A DNA stretch of 64,000 bases from Salinivirgaceae bacterium (GCA_017617355.1 JAFZWI010000023.1:1-64000); one strand, 5' to 3'; numbered from the stretch's first letter, positions 25,501-34,739 are shown. A program made the numbers and translations. Notes: a model not told the origin generated them from the sequence alone.

Positions 25501-28500
25501 GAGGAAGACTCTCTCAACCCTGGCGGACAACTCTATTTCAACTTCGGTAACATATCGGAGGATGTGCTGAAAGACGGCCGTAAAAGCTATGAGAACGGCC
25601 TGCCGACAACCTATCCGCCCGACCCTGCCACATATGATGTTACCGTCTGGGGCCGTGTGCCGGCTGTGCAGACAAGCACTCTCAGCTTTGTCAACGACGA
25701 GAACCAACGTCGGTATCAGGACGTCGGCCTCGACGGATTGAGCGGTACGGCTTTCAGCGGCGGACAATCGGACGAGCAGGTTTTCTTCTCGTCTTACTTG
25801 GACGAACTGAAAAACGTGCTTGACGATGATGTCTATCGCAGTTTCTACGACGACCCTTCGGGCGATGACTACCACTACTTCAAAGGCAGTGACTACGACG
25901 AAGCGGGCTACGGCATTGTCGACCGCTATATGAACTACAACGGCATGGAGGGGAACTCGCCCGTGAGCACAGGTGCAACCTCAACCTACTCAACATCGAT
26001 GCCAGACGTTGAGGACCTTAACAGCGACTACACGCTTTGCGAGTCGGAGTCGTACTTCCAATACCGGGTTGACTTGAGCCGCGAGAACATGGTTGTGGGC
26101 ACAAACTACATTGTCGATGAGCGCAGCATTACAAATACAATGCCCAACTCTGAGCATAAATCGGTTAAGTGGTATCTTTTCCGCATCCCGCTTAGTTCTA
26201 ACGAGCGCCAGCAGATTGGTAATATTGAAGACTTTACGTCTATCCGCTTTATGCGTATGTTCCTGCACGGCTGGAGCGAGAAAGTCGTGCTGCGCTTCGC
26301 CACCCTCAACCTTGTAAAGAGCGACTGGTTCACCTACGACTACGACCTAAAAGACGGCAGCGAGAGCCTTGTAAGCAGCGAGAACAACGACGATGCAGCA
26401 GCCGCTTTCAGCATGTCGACAATCAACATTGAGGAGAACGGCAGCCGCACACCTGTCAACTATCTATTGCCTCCTGGCGTAACGCGCGAGCAGGACCCGT
26501 CGCAGACACAGCTTGTGGAGCTGAACGAACAGAGTATGTCGATGAAAGTTGTCGATTTGGCCGACGGCTACTCTAAATCGGTTTACAAGACAACGAGCGT
26601 CGATATGCGTAACTATAAGAAACTGAAGATGTTCATCCACGCCGAAGCGGTTGATGACGAAACCTCGCTCGATGACGATGAAGTAACATGCTTCATCCGC
26701 ATAGGCCAGGACTATACGGAGAACTACTACGAATATGAGGTGCCGCTGAAACTGACGCCGTGGTGGACGTCGCGGCCTTACCCTGACAACAAACAGAACC
26801 GCGAACTTGTGTGGCCCGAGGAAAACAACATGGAGATTATCTTCCAGGAACTTGTTGATGCCAAACTTGAACGCAACGCCGAGATTTCGGCCGGAAACCC
26901 GTCAGTGTCGCAGTCACTGCCATACGTTGTAACAACCACATCGGGGCACTCAAAGCGCCGGATAACCGTTGTGGGCAACCCTAACATCGCGCTTGTCAAA
27001 TCACTTATGATTGGCGTGCGCAACCCTCTGGCTAAAACCAATCCTTTCCGCTCGAACGACGACGGCCGCAGCAAATCAATCGAGATTTGGATAAACGAGC
27101 TCCGCCTAACTGATTTCGACGAGAGCGGTGGCTGGGCCGTGCAGGGCGGAATGAACCTTAAACTGGCCGATTTTGGTAATGTCAATATGGCCGGAAGCAC
27201 AACGCAAGCAGGTTTCGGAAGCATTGAGCAATCAACATCGGAACGCTCGAAAGAACAAACTAAACAACTTGATGTTGCAGCTAACTTCGAGCTTGGCAAA
27301 CTTCTGCCCAAAGACCTGAATGTGCGCCTACCGATGTTTATGAGCTACTCACGCACGGCTGTCAATCCGGAGTATAACCCGTTCGACCCCGATGTCAAAA
27401 TCAAAGAGGCCACAAAAAAGATGACGCCAAAGGAGAAAAAAGAGTATCTAAAAGACATTCAAGAACTTACCGAGCGTAAGAGCATCAGCTTCACAAACGT
27501 TGGTTACGGAGGCCGCACCAAGAAACAGGCTGTCAAAAAAGAGAAGAAAGCCGACAACGGCGAAGAGAAAAAGCCTGAAAAGAAAAAGAGCAACAAGACA
27601 CACTTCTACTCGCCGCAGAACTTTAGTGCAAGCTATGCATACGTTGAGAAGAACTACAACGACTACAGCACCGCCTACGACAACACCAAAACGCACACAG
27701 GCTCGCTCAATTACACGTTCAACAACCAGCCCAAAGCCATTGAGCCGTTCAAGAACGTGAAGGTTTTGAAAAAGCCTTATCTGCGAATTATCGGCGATTT
27801 CAACTTCTATCTGGCTCCGGCACAGATAGCATGGCGCACGGGCGTTGAGCGCGAATACAACCAGACGCTGTTGCGCAACACCAACCTGAATATAACATCG
27901 GAAGGCGAAGAATACACGCCAACCTGTGACAAACGGTTCGACTGGGAGCGCGAGTTCAGCATCAAATACAACCTGTCGAAAGGTATCAAATTCACTTGGC
28001 AGATGAACACCATGGCGCTTATTGAGGAGCCCGAAGGCTTGATTGACAAAACCAACCGCACTGAATACGAGCAGTTTAAAAAAGAAGTCTGGGAGTCGGT
28101 TTTGAACGGCGGTGTTCCCGACAAGCACAACCAGAAGTTCACGGCATCGTACACCGTGCCTATCAACAAGTTGCCCGGCTTTGCGTGGACATCGCTGACG
28201 GCGCGCTACGCCTCAACCTACGAATGGGACCGCGGACCTGAGATGCGCGACACATCGCTTTTTGCAGGAAACAGCATCGGCAACACCAATCAGATAACCA
28301 TAAACGCACAAGGCAACCTCGACAATCTGTATAAGAAATATAAGCCGCTCGACGAGCTGAACAAGAAATACCGCCAGACTCGCGAGAAACGCTTAGCAAC
28401 CCGCATGGAGACCGTGTCGGCACGCAAGGAGAACTTCTCTGCCAAAGCCGGCGAGACCAAGACTATAACTCACAACCTGCGCACAGAAGAAGACATTCAG

Positions 28501-30078
28501 GTAAAGGTTACGCAAAGCGGAAAAACACTTAAATCATCGTTTGAGATAGTTAATGGTAACCGCGTGAAAGTAAAAATGGAAGAAGCCGCCGACAATGCTA
28601 TTGTTACTATCAGCGGCAAACGGTCAACCGAGGACTCTCCTGTCCGCCGCATAATGGAAGGTGTCGTTCTGGGTGTTACGGGCTTCAAAAACGTATCGTT
28701 CGCCTATACCGAATCCAATGCCATGACACTTGAAGGATACACGCCCAAATACAGCTTCACCGAGCTGCGCACCAATCCGGGTCTGCCGTTCATCTTTGGT
28801 TACCAAGACACTGCCTTTGCCGACCGCACAGCCCGCAACGGCTTGCTCATCAACAACCGCGACCTTGTAGAGCCATTCCTTACTACCAATCAGAAGCGCA
28901 TCGACATAAAGGCGACTTACCAGCCCGTTAAGGCTCTTAAGATAGACTTTACCGGACAGCGCTCCATTACAAAGAAAAGCAGCGAATACTACTATGTCGG
29001 CAACTGGAACCCCAAGCGCGACGAATACGATGTCTATCGCTCAACACGTTTGGAATCAGGCGCATACAACATCAACATCTGGTCGTTGAAGACGGCTTTC
29101 GACAAGCGGCCGACCGAGAAGCACACGTCATCGGAAGCCTTTGCAGAGTACCGCAGCAACTTGCGCAAATTCGCCTGGCGTCAAGCTGATATGCGCCGCG
29201 GACACGCCCCGATGAGCTTTGGCGAGTACAATCCTGTGTATGACGCCGATTCGATGCCCGACGGCTATACAATATCGAACCCCGACATTGCCGTTCCTGC
29301 GTTCCTGTTGGCTTACACCGGCCGCGAATCTGGTTTGGATTTCACAAGCTGGAAACACTTCCGCCCGGGCTGGCGCGTTAAATACGACGGACTTGCCAAC
29401 TACAATATATTCAAGAAGCGAATCAAGACCATTTCGCTGTCGCACAGCTACACAAGCACATTCTCAATCAGCTCGTACCACAGCAACAGCTACTATAACT
29501 ACGAGCAGGCCAAACGTCCCGAATACGCCAATCTGTCGTGGGCCACAAGCTCGGTCAACGCCGGCATGTTTGTCCCCTACTACGACCTGACATCGTTTGC
29601 TGTTTCAGAATCTTTTGCGCCGTTGTTTGGAGTCGATGTAACATGGAAAAGCAGCATGAGCTCGAAGTTGGAGTTCAAACGCAGCCGCACTATGACTATG
29701 AACCTGACCAACAACCAGATGCTTGAAGTTCACAAGCGCGAGTATGTGATTGGTTCCGGCTATCGGATTGAAGATTTTGTGCTGCCGTTCAAAACGCGCC
29801 AGGGACAACAGATTGTGAGCGACCTCAACCTGCGCGCCGACTTCACTGTCAGCGACAACATCAGCGTAACCCGCGACCTTGTTTATCAAACCGACGAGAT
29901 AACATCGGGCCAGCTTGGTCTTGCAATGAGTTTGTCGGCCGAGTATGAGCTGAACGAAAAAGTAACGCTCAAACTCTACTACGACTACGACCTGACAAAC
30001 CCGAAGACATCTAACTCGTACCGCAACAGCACTACCGAATTCGGATTTGAACTGAAAATTGCTTTGGCAAAACTTTAA
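22564..30078 (+). CDS. sprA: Type IX secretion system outer-membrane translocon SprA (Sov)
   Basis: SprA is the very large outer-membrane channel of the type IX secretion system, a 36-strand single-chain barrel in the known structure. The 2504-residue length is in the family range. A signal peptide ends at about VFAQ, residue 27. The N-terminal region contains the SprA_N-type segments such as FEKTIF-like FETIFGSNVIDIKPQGTA near residue 140, and related repeats recur near residue 1000-1100. The rest is beta-rich with dense Tyr/Asn and ends in FGFELKIALAKL, a barrel-type C-terminus. A Lys-rich insertion of about 25 residues lies near 1652-1678. PorQ follows after 3 bases. Confidence 0.95.
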   Translation: MRRRLKTKLRIAIAAIFIIAAEGVFAQSGGDTTALPFRIAKPKATPYEPSRPASNLNLKDPSNFTNEVEYDEATDQYIIHQKVGGVDIRPPFNMSREEFNSYDVDRSMRNYWRQRYQGENFERQGSSLTKINVNNELFETIFGSNVIDIKPQGTASLKFGVKITNTANPNIAQSLRRQTIFDFDEKIQMSVAGKIGENLELKISYDTESQFDFDNTANLKFQGKEDDIIQKIEAGNVSLPLSTSLITGSQSLFGVLTELKFGKLYVSTVISQQKGESKTITTQGGAQTSTFDVSAVDYDKNRHFFLSHFFRAQYDNALKQLPVIVTSVQITKIEVWVTNNKKSTENAHNIVAFMDLGEEREEYPMYNRKDRAVLNSDVNFYRYAAPDNGANSLYDDVVSTDGIRNIDQVTKLLDAKGYASARDYEKVEYARKLNSNEYSVNTQLGYITLNSALNSDEILAVAFEFTYNGQSYKVGEFSSDGINNPNNLVVKLLKGSNFTPKYPNWDLMMKNVYSLGAYQLNRDDFVLEVEYYNNKSRVRKLSNAYLSNEIKNTKLLNLMGLDNLDSKNNYVKGGNGFFDFVNGITVNATNGRIYFPVVEPFGGHLHDTLGGDAQSKEFVFQELYDSTQYKAIQMTAKNKFYLKGSYKSAGGSEIILNSFNIPQGSVTVTAGGITLVENVDYTVDYSMGRVKIINESYLVSGTPIKVNLESNSDFNLMTKTLLGTHLDYRFSDRFNLGGTVMRLTEKPTTTKVNVGEDPISNTIWGLNGSYEVELPLVTKILDWLPLLETKEPSSLSVQGEFAQLVPGHNKAVGKSGEVFIDDFESSESNYDMTSREAWRIASIPQDNIFSEASLYGDLRSGFNRAKLAWYKIDPLMFQSSSPVSKAEQSRLNAYRVPELNIYPNRDQSSGDALYLTTFDLAYDPTLRGPYNYSIDDYDETGHFMNPQNKWAGIMRETTIKNFETSNIGYLEFWMMDPFVEEDSLNPGGQLYFNFGNISEDVLKDGRKSYENGLPTTYPPDPATYDVTVWGRVPAVQTSTLSFVNDENQRRYQDVGLDGLSGTAFSGGQSDEQVFFSSYLDELKNVLDDDVYRSFYDDPSGDDYHYFKGSDYDEAGYGIVDRYMNYNGMEGNSPVSTGATSTYSTSMPDVEDLNSDYTLCESESYFQYRVDLSRENMVVGTNYIVDERSITNTMPNSEHKSVKWYLFRIPLSSNERQQIGNIEDFTSIRFMRMFLHGWSEKVVLRFATLNLVKSDWFTYDYDLKDGSESLVSSENNDDAAAAFSMSTINIEENGSRTPVNYLLPPGVTREQDPSQTQLVELNEQSMSMKVVDLADGYSKSVYKTTSVDMRNYKKLKMFIHAEAVDDETSLDDDEVTCFIRIGQDYTENYYEYEVPLKLTPWWTSRPYPDNKQNRELVWPEENNMEIIFQELVDAKLERNAEISAGNPSVSQSLPYVVTTTSGHSKRRITVVGNPNIALVKSLMIGVRNPLAKTNPFRSNDDGRSKSIEIWINELRLTDFDESGGWAVQGGMNLKLADFGNVNMAGSTTQAGFGSIEQSTSERSKEQTKQLDVAANFELGKLLPKDLNVRLPMFMSYSRTAVNPEYNPFDPDVKIKEATKKMTPKEKKEYLKDIQELTERKSISFTNVGYGGRTKKQAVKKEKKADNGEEKKPEKKKSNKTHFYSPQNFSASYAYVEKNYNDYSTAYDNTKTHTGSLNYTFNNQPKAIEPFKNVKVLKKPYLRIIGDFNFYLAPAQIAWRTGVEREYNQTLLRNTNLNITSEGEEYTPTCDKRFDWEREFSIKYNLSKGIKFTWQMNTMALIEEPEGLIDKTNRTEYEQFKKEVWESVLNGGVPDKHNQKFTASYTVPINKLPGFAWTSLTARYASTYEWDRGPEMRDTSLFAGNSIGNTNQITINAQGNLDNLYKKYKPLDELNKKYRQTREKRLATRMETVSARKENFSAKAGETKTITHNLRTEEDIQVKVTQSGKTLKSSFEIVNGNRVKVKMEEAADNAIVTISGKRSTEDSPVRRIMEGVVLGVTGFKNVSFAYTESNAMTLEGYTPKYSFTELRTNPGLPFIFGYQDTAFADRTARNGLLINNRDLVEPFLTTNQKRIDIKATYQPVKALKIDFTGQRSITKKSSEYYYVGNWNPKRDEYDVYRSTRLESGAYNINIWSLKTAFDKRPTEKHTSSEAFAEYRSNLRKFAWRQADMRRGHAPMSFGEYNPVYDADSMPDGYTISNPDIAVPAFLLAYTGRESGLDFTSWKHFRPGWRVKYDGLANYNIFKKRIKTISLSHSYTSTFSISSYHSNSYYNYEQAKRPEYANLSWATSSVNAGMFVPYYDLTSFAVSESFAPLFGVDVTWKSSMSSKLEFKRSRTMTMNLTNNQMLEVHKREYVIGSGYRIEDFVLPFKTRQGQQIVSDLNLRADFTVSDNISVTRDLVYQTDEITSGQLGLAMSLSAEYELNEKVTLKLYYDYDLTNPKTSNSYRNSTTEFGFELKIALAKL

Positions 30079-30081
30079 ATA

Positions 30082-31137
30082 ATGGCACCTTATCGGCAGA
30101 ACGGACGCACATTGCTTGGCAGACATTTTTTGTTGGCCGCGTGTGTTATGATGTTTTCCGTTACGACTTGGGCGCAGTCTGGCAAAAAGGTCTTTCAGTT
30201 TGTCGAGTTGCCGACATCGGCGCGCATTGGAGCCTTGGGCGGTGTTCCGCAGGCCATTGCCGAAGCCGATTTGAATCTGGCGGCCGCCAATCCGGCGTTT
30301 TTGTCAGCTGAAACAGAAAACAAACTTGCCGTCAATTATGTCAATTATGTTGCCGGAATATCGGTGGCCGATGTGGCTTACAGTTTTCATACACCATTTG
30401 CGCCGGGCACGCTTGCTGCCGGATTGCAGTATCTGAACAGCGGCAAAAACACCCGATACGACGAATTTGGCAACACTGCCGGTAGCTTCTCGTCAAACGA
30501 GTGGGCCGTCCGCCTGTCATACTGCCAGCATTTCGATTCCTGCTTTTCGATAGGAGCCACTGTTAAGCCGGCTTTTTCGAGCCTTGGCGGCTATTTTTCA
30601 ATGGGTTTGCTTGCCGATGTGTCAGCTGCCTACAGATTCCGCAACGGCAACACCGCCGCATCAATTCTGTTGCGCAATTTTGGCGCGCAGATTGTTTCCT
30701 ACGACGGCAATTATGCCGACACTCCGTTTGAAATTCTGGCCTCGATAAGTCACCAACTTGAACACGCACCGTTCCGTATGTCGTTGGTTTTGCAACAAAT
30801 GCAGAAATTCAACCTTAAACCGCAAAAAGCCAACATGCCCGATATGGATTCGGAAGTTGAAGACAACAGTAACAAACTTCCAGATTTTATCGATAACTGT
30901 CTACGCCATTGCGTTTTAGGTGTTGAATTATTCCCCGATAAATCCTTCAACGCTCGTGTGGGATTCAACTACAAACGGCGTCAGGAGCTGAAGTTGAGCA
31001 ATTCGCCAGGAATGGCCGGAGTGTCGCTTGGTTTCGGGCTACGGCTCAAACGGTTCAGCATTGAATATGCCAACGCTTGCTACACGCTTGGCGGCCGTTC
31101 AAACCTCTTCTCTCTGTTAATCAATTTGCCGAAATAA
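30082..31137 (+). CDS. porQ: Type IX secretion system protein PorQ
   Basis: A 351-residue outer-membrane protein of the FadL-like PorV/PorQ group. PorQ, PorV, PorU and PorZ form the attachment complex that removes the C-terminal signal from cargo and links it to anionic LPS. The signal peptide ends at about TWAQ, residue 32. The mature start FQFVELPTSARIGALGG is diagnostic: PorV/PorQ proteins begin with an F-x-x-L-P-x-S-A-R-x-x-A-L-G-G pattern. Repeated amphipathic strands follow, ending in LFSLLINL. It directly follows sprA, so secretion channel and attachment factor are probably co-expressed here. Confidence 0.88.
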   Translation: MAPYRQNGRTLLGRHFLLAACVMMFSVTTWAQSGKKVFQFVELPTSARIGALGGVPQAIAEADLNLAAANPAFLSAETENKLAVNYVNYVAGISVADVAYSFHTPFAPGTLAAGLQYLNSGKNTRYDEFGNTAGSFSSNEWAVRLSYCQHFDSCFSIGATVKPAFSSLGGYFSMGLLADVSAAYRFRNGNTAASILLRNFGAQIVSYDGNYADTPFEILASISHQLEHAPFRMSLVLQQMQKFNLKPQKANMPDMDSEVEDNSNKLPDFIDNCLRHCVLGVELFPDKSFNARVGFNYKRRQELKLSNSPGMAGVSLGFGLRLKRFSIEYANACYTLGGRSNLFSLLINLPK

Positions 31138-31168
31138 CTCATCGTAATAAATTTTAAATCATACTAAT

Positions 31169-31516
31169 ATGAAAATAGCTATTCCAACTCGCGACGGCCA
31201 CGTTGATGACCATTTCGGACACTGCGCCGAATACACTATTTTTACAGTAGATAACAAACAGATAATCAGCAAAGAGACCTTGCCTTCGCCACAAGGTTGC
31301 GGATGCAAGAGCAATATTGCCAGCACATTACAGCAAATGGGCGTTACTATGATGCTGGCCGGAAACATTGGCAATGGAGCTATAGAGAAACTTAACGCTC
31401 ACAATATCAGAATAATACGTGGATGCTCAGGCGCTGTTGAAGATACCATTGCCGCCTTTATTGCCGGAAATCTCACCGACTCAGGCCTTACTTGCGCGCA
31501 TCATGAATGCCATTGA
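31169..31516 (+). CDS. NifX/NifB-like dinitrogenase iron-molybdenum cofactor family protein
   Basis: A 115-residue small cytosolic protein of the family that binds Fe-S or FeMo-co-type clusters. The opening MKIAIPTRDG, VDDHFGHC at about 12-19 and the final Cys/His-rich tail CAHHECH are characteristic, with CGCK near residue 45. No nitrogenase genes are present in the window, and many non-fixing Bacteroidetes and archaea carry such proteins, so the cargo is unknown. uvrC begins 4 bases after the stop. Confidence 0.82.
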   Translation: MKIAIPTRDGHVDDHFGHCAEYTIFTVDNKQIISKETLPSPQGCGCKSNIASTLQQMGVTMMLAGNIGNGAIEKLNAHNIRIIRGCSGAVEDTIAAFIAGNLTDSGLTCAHHECH

Positions 31517-31519
31517 TAA

Positions 31520-33334
31520 TTGGAAACAGAAGAACAACATATCGCCCGCCTAAAGGAATTGGTTGCCGTACTGCCAGAGAGCCCCGGCGTTTATCAGTAT
31601 TTAGATAAAAACGGGACTATCATCTACGTGGGCAAGGCCAAACGACTGAAAAGGCGCGTATCGTCGTACTTCAACAAATACCAGGAACGGGCGAAAATCC
31701 GCGTTTTGGTCCGCAACATCAACGACATTAAGCACATTGTGGTTGATACCGAGCAAGACGCACTGTTGCTTGAGAACAACCTGATTAAGAAATATCAGCC
31801 ACGCTACAACTCGCTTCTGAAAGACGACAAGACCTATCCCTGGATTTGCATCAAAAACGAGCCGTTTCCGCGCATTTTCTCAACGCGCCATTTTGTCCGC
31901 GACGGCTCAACCTATTTCGGCCCTTATACGTCAGGATTCGCCTTAAAAACGCTGTTAGAACTTATCCGGCAGCTTTATCCTATACGCACCTGCGCACTCA
32001 ACTTGAGCCGCGAGGCTGTTGAAAAAGGCAAATACAAAATCTGCCTCGAGCATCATATTGGCAACTGCCTTGGCCCTTGCGAGGGACGGCAGACAGAAGA
32101 GGATTACGCCGAAGCCGTGTCGAATATCAAAGAGATTTTGAAAGGCAACTCAAACGAGGTGATTGAGTTGCTGAAATCTAAAATGAACAATTTAAGTAAG
32201 GGTTATAAATTTGAAGAGGCTCAACAGATTAAAAATAAAATTGACAAGCTGTCGGAGTTCCAAAGCAAATCGACCATTGTCAGCCCGACAATCCATAATG
32301 TCGATGTCTTTTCGATTATCGATGATGACGATTGCGCCTATATCAATTTTATGAAAGTGGTGAACGGCGCCATTGTGCAGGTACACACTTTCGAGATGCA
32401 GAAACATATTGAGGAAGACAAGGAATCGACGCTTCTGTCGGTTATTCAGGAGGCTCGGGAGCGTTATCTGAGCACATCGCACGAGATAATTGTGCCTTTC
32501 GACTTGGATTTTGAACTTGACAACATAACATTTACCATTCCGCAACGCGGCGACAAGAAGAAACTGCTTGAATTGAGCCAGCGTAACGCCCTGACTTACA
32601 AACACGAAAAACTGAAACAACAGCTTAACCGCAACCCCGAAAAACGCACCGAGCGTATTATGGAGACAATGAAAAAAGATTTGCGGTTGAAAGAGTGTCC
32701 GGTACTGATTGAGGGCTTTGACAACTCTAACATTCAGGGAACCAATCCGGTAGCATCGTGCGTGGTGTTCCGCAACGGCAAACCCAGCAAGCGCGACTAT
32801 CGCCATTTCAACATTAAAACCGTGGTGGGTGCCAACGACTTCGCTTCAATGGAGGAAATCATTTACCGTCGTTACAGCCGTCAGCTTGAGGAGGGCAACG
32901 AGTTGCCACAACTTATTTTGATTGACGGCGGCAAAGGCCAGTTGGGCGCGGCAGTCAACAGCCTGAGCCGGCTCGGCCTAATGGGAAAGATTTCGGTTAT
33001 CGGCATTGCCAAGCGGCTCGAGGAACTCTACTACCCCGGCGACCCTGTGCCACTCTATCTTGACAAGAACAGTGAGACGCTGAAAGTGCTTCAAAACGTG
33101 CGAAACGAGTCACACCGTTTCGGCATAACCTTCCACCGCGACAAACGTTCAAAGGCTTTCCTTGTGTCGGAACTCGATTCGATAAAAGGCATAGGTGACA
33201 AGACAAAAGAGGCGTTGTTTAACGAGTTGAAGACCGTTGAGGCGATGCGAGAGGCTCCGTTTGAAGTTCTCGAAAAAATAGTCGGACACGCAAAGGCCGT
33301 GTTGGTTTTCAACCATTTTCACCCCAAAGCTTAG
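31520..33334 (+). CDS. uvrC: Excinuclease ABC subunit C
   Basis: Makes the two incisions of nucleotide excision repair. The product is 604 residues. The GIY-YIG nuclease is at about 18-95 (GVYQYLD at 23-29, IYVGKA at 35-40), followed by a UVR motif for UvrB contact at about 205-240. The RNase H-like second nuclease has IEGFDNSNIQG at about 398-408 and LILIDGGKGQL near 470. HhH motifs with IKGIGDKTKEAL are at about 555-566. The first possible start is TTG at 31520, because TAA precedes it in frame and no Met codon occurs before the GIY-YIG core. The start is thus unusual but well constrained, and coupled to the gene before it. Confidence 0.94.
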   Translation: METEEQHIARLKELVAVLPESPGVYQYLDKNGTIIYVGKAKRLKRRVSSYFNKYQERAKIRVLVRNINDIKHIVVDTEQDALLLENNLIKKYQPRYNSLLKDDKTYPWICIKNEPFPRIFSTRHFVRDGSTYFGPYTSGFALKTLLELIRQLYPIRTCALNLSREAVEKGKYKICLEHHIGNCLGPCEGRQTEEDYAEAVSNIKEILKGNSNEVIELLKSKMNNLSKGYKFEEAQQIKNKIDKLSEFQSKSTIVSPTIHNVDVFSIIDDDDCAYINFMKVVNGAIVQVHTFEMQKHIEEDKESTLLSVIQEARERYLSTSHEIIVPFDLDFELDNITFTIPQRGDKKKLLELSQRNALTYKHEKLKQQLNRNPEKRTERIMETMKKDLRLKECPVLIEGFDNSNIQGTNPVASCVVFRNGKPSKRDYRHFNIKTVVGANDFASMEEIIYRRYSRQLEEGNELPQLILIDGGKGQLGAAVNSLSRLGLMGKISVIGIAKRLEELYYPGDPVPLYLDKNSETLKVLQNVRNESHRFGITFHRDKRSKAFLVSELDSIKGIGDKTKEALFNELKTVEAMREAPFEVLEKIVGHAKAVLVFNHFHPKA

Positions 33335-33387
33335 AGCTTTTCCAACAACCGAAGGAATGTCCTTCAGCTTTATTTTGAACTTTTTCC

Positions 33388-33418
33388 GTTGTTCGTATTA
33401 TTACAATTTCTAATTTTG
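33388..33418 (+). promoter_or_regulatory. ilvE promoter
   Basis: TTG at 33389-33391, 19 bases, then TAATTTTG at 33411-33418, an exact TAnnTTTG box. The ATG follows 33 bases later. This spacing fits the Bacteroidetes primary sigma factor. Confidence 0.6.
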
Positions 33419-33451
33419 GTTGATTTTTTCAGAAGAACTAATATTTAAGTT

Positions 33452-34474
33452 ATGGAAAACATTGATTGGGCCAACATAGGATTTGGCTACAGAAAGACCG
33501 ACTACAATGTTCGTTGCTACTATCGCGACGGCAAATGGGGCGAAATTGAAGTTTGCTCCGAAGAAACAATCCCGATGCACATGGCTGCCACCTGCCTACA
33601 CTACGGACAGGAAGCCTTTGAAGGCTTGAAGGCATACCGTTGCCCTGATGGCAAAGTGCGAGTCTTCCGTTCTGACGAGAACGCAGCCCGTCTGCAATCG
33701 ACCTGCCGCGGCATTTTGATGCCCGAAATTTCAACAGAAAAATTCAATGAGATGATTGATATGGTGGTCCGCCTCAACGAGCGTTTCATTCCGCCTTACG
33801 AGACTGGCGCCACTCTCTATCTGCGTCCGCTGCTTGTCGGCACAAGCGCACAAGTGGGTGTTCATCCGGCATCGGAATATCTGTTCTTGATTTTTGCAAC
33901 GCCGGTAGGTCCGTACTTCAAGGGCGGATTTGCTTGCAATCCATACGTGATTATCCGCGAGTTCGACCGTTCGGCTCCGCTCGGCACTGGTATCTACAAG
34001 GTTGGTGGTAACTACGCCGCCAGCTTGCGTGCCAACAAAATGGCTCACGACCTGGGCTATGCCTGCGAGTTCTATCTCGATGCAAAAGAGAAAAAATATA
34101 TGGATGAGTGCGGTGCCGCTAACTTCTTCGGTATCAAGAACAACACTTACGTGACACCGAAATCAAGTTCGATTCTGCCGTCAATCACCAACAAGAGCCT
34201 TATGCAGCTTGCTGAGGACCTTGGAATGACGGTTGAGCGCCGCCAGATTCCTGAAGAGGAATTGGCAACATTCGAAGAGGCAGGAGCTTGCGGAACAGCA
34301 GCCGTTATCTCGCCAATCTCGAAGATTGACGACCTTGAGCAGAAAAAGACTTTCGTCTTCTCGAAGGACGGCAAACCCGGTCCGGTTTCGACGAAGCTCT
34401 ACAACTTGCTGCGCGGTATCCAATACGGTACCGAGCCTGACAAGCACAACTGGACTCGTGTGGTTATTGGATAA
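33452..34474 (+). CDS. ilvE: Branched-chain amino acid aminotransferase
   Basis: Transfers the amino group between glutamate and the keto acids of Leu, Ile and Val. At 340 residues it belongs to the long, eukaryote-like type II group common in Bacteroidetes. The PLP lysine is K183 in YKVGGNY, and DECGAANFFGI at about 218-228 contacts the cofactor. CLHYGQEAFEGLKAYR at about 48-63 is the family's N-terminal block. It is a single-gene unit with its own promoter and terminator. No other ilv or leu genes are present. Confidence 0.94.
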   Translation: MENIDWANIGFGYRKTDYNVRCYYRDGKWGEIEVCSEETIPMHMAATCLHYGQEAFEGLKAYRCPDGKVRVFRSDENAARLQSTCRGILMPEISTEKFNEMIDMVVRLNERFIPPYETGATLYLRPLLVGTSAQVGVHPASEYLFLIFATPVGPYFKGGFACNPYVIIREFDRSAPLGTGIYKVGGNYAASLRANKMAHDLGYACEFYLDAKEKKYMDECGAANFFGIKNNTYVTPKSSSILPSITNKSLMQLAEDLGMTVERRQIPEEELATFEEAGACGTAAVISPISKIDDLEQKKTFVFSKDGKPGPVSTKLYNLLRGIQYGTEPDKHNWTRVVIG

Positions 34475-34517
34475 AATGTTGAATTATAACGAATAAACTT
34501 TTATAAGTATGATGATT

Positions 34518-34554
34518 AAAAACGCTTTGGAATGATTATTCTGGGGCGTTTTTT
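34518..34554 (+). terminator. Terminator after ilvE
   Basis: AAAAACGC pairs with GCGTTTTT, with a partially paired inner stem (CTTTGG/CTGGGG region) and a terminal T-run. Confidence 0.75.
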
Positions 34555-34601
34555 GTAAAATATTATATAGAGCCAACGTGCTTGTTCTCAGTTAGATAAA
34601 A

Positions 34602-34695
34602 TCTGGTAAATTTTCGCTGCGAGAATATAGTACGAGAAGTTCACGTCTCCGGGCGTGAATTGTTTCGTCTTATTTGCAGCAAACGGTTTACCAGA
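34602..34695 (+). ncRNA. Candidate structured RNA or structured leader
   Basis: Ninety-four bases fold into a long, nested structure. P1 is TCTGGTAAA (34602-34610) with TTTACCAGA (34687-34695), 9 perfect pairs. P2 is GCTGC (34616-34620) with GCAGC (34676-34680), possibly extended by T-A pairs. P3 is ACGAGA (34632-34637) with TTTCGT (34663-34668), including a G-U. P4 is TTCACG (34640-34645) with CGTGAA (34654-34659), with an 8-nt loop. It lies after the ilvE terminator and 45 bases before the HTH gene, with no T-run. It matches no RNA family that I recognise. Confidence 0.5.
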
Positions 34696-34739
34696 GCCTT
34701 TCTAATTGAATAAGATTGATTCAATTCAGGCCTTTATTT

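Noticed and set aside
25198-25875. 225-codon frame antisense to sprA
   Set aside because: Lies wholly inside sprA, whose frame is continuous; several such frames occur across sprA and reflect its codon bias.
27448-28128. 226-codon frame antisense to sprA
   Set aside because: Same reasoning; no start context, no domain, Phe/Val/Arg-rich composition typical of antisense frames.
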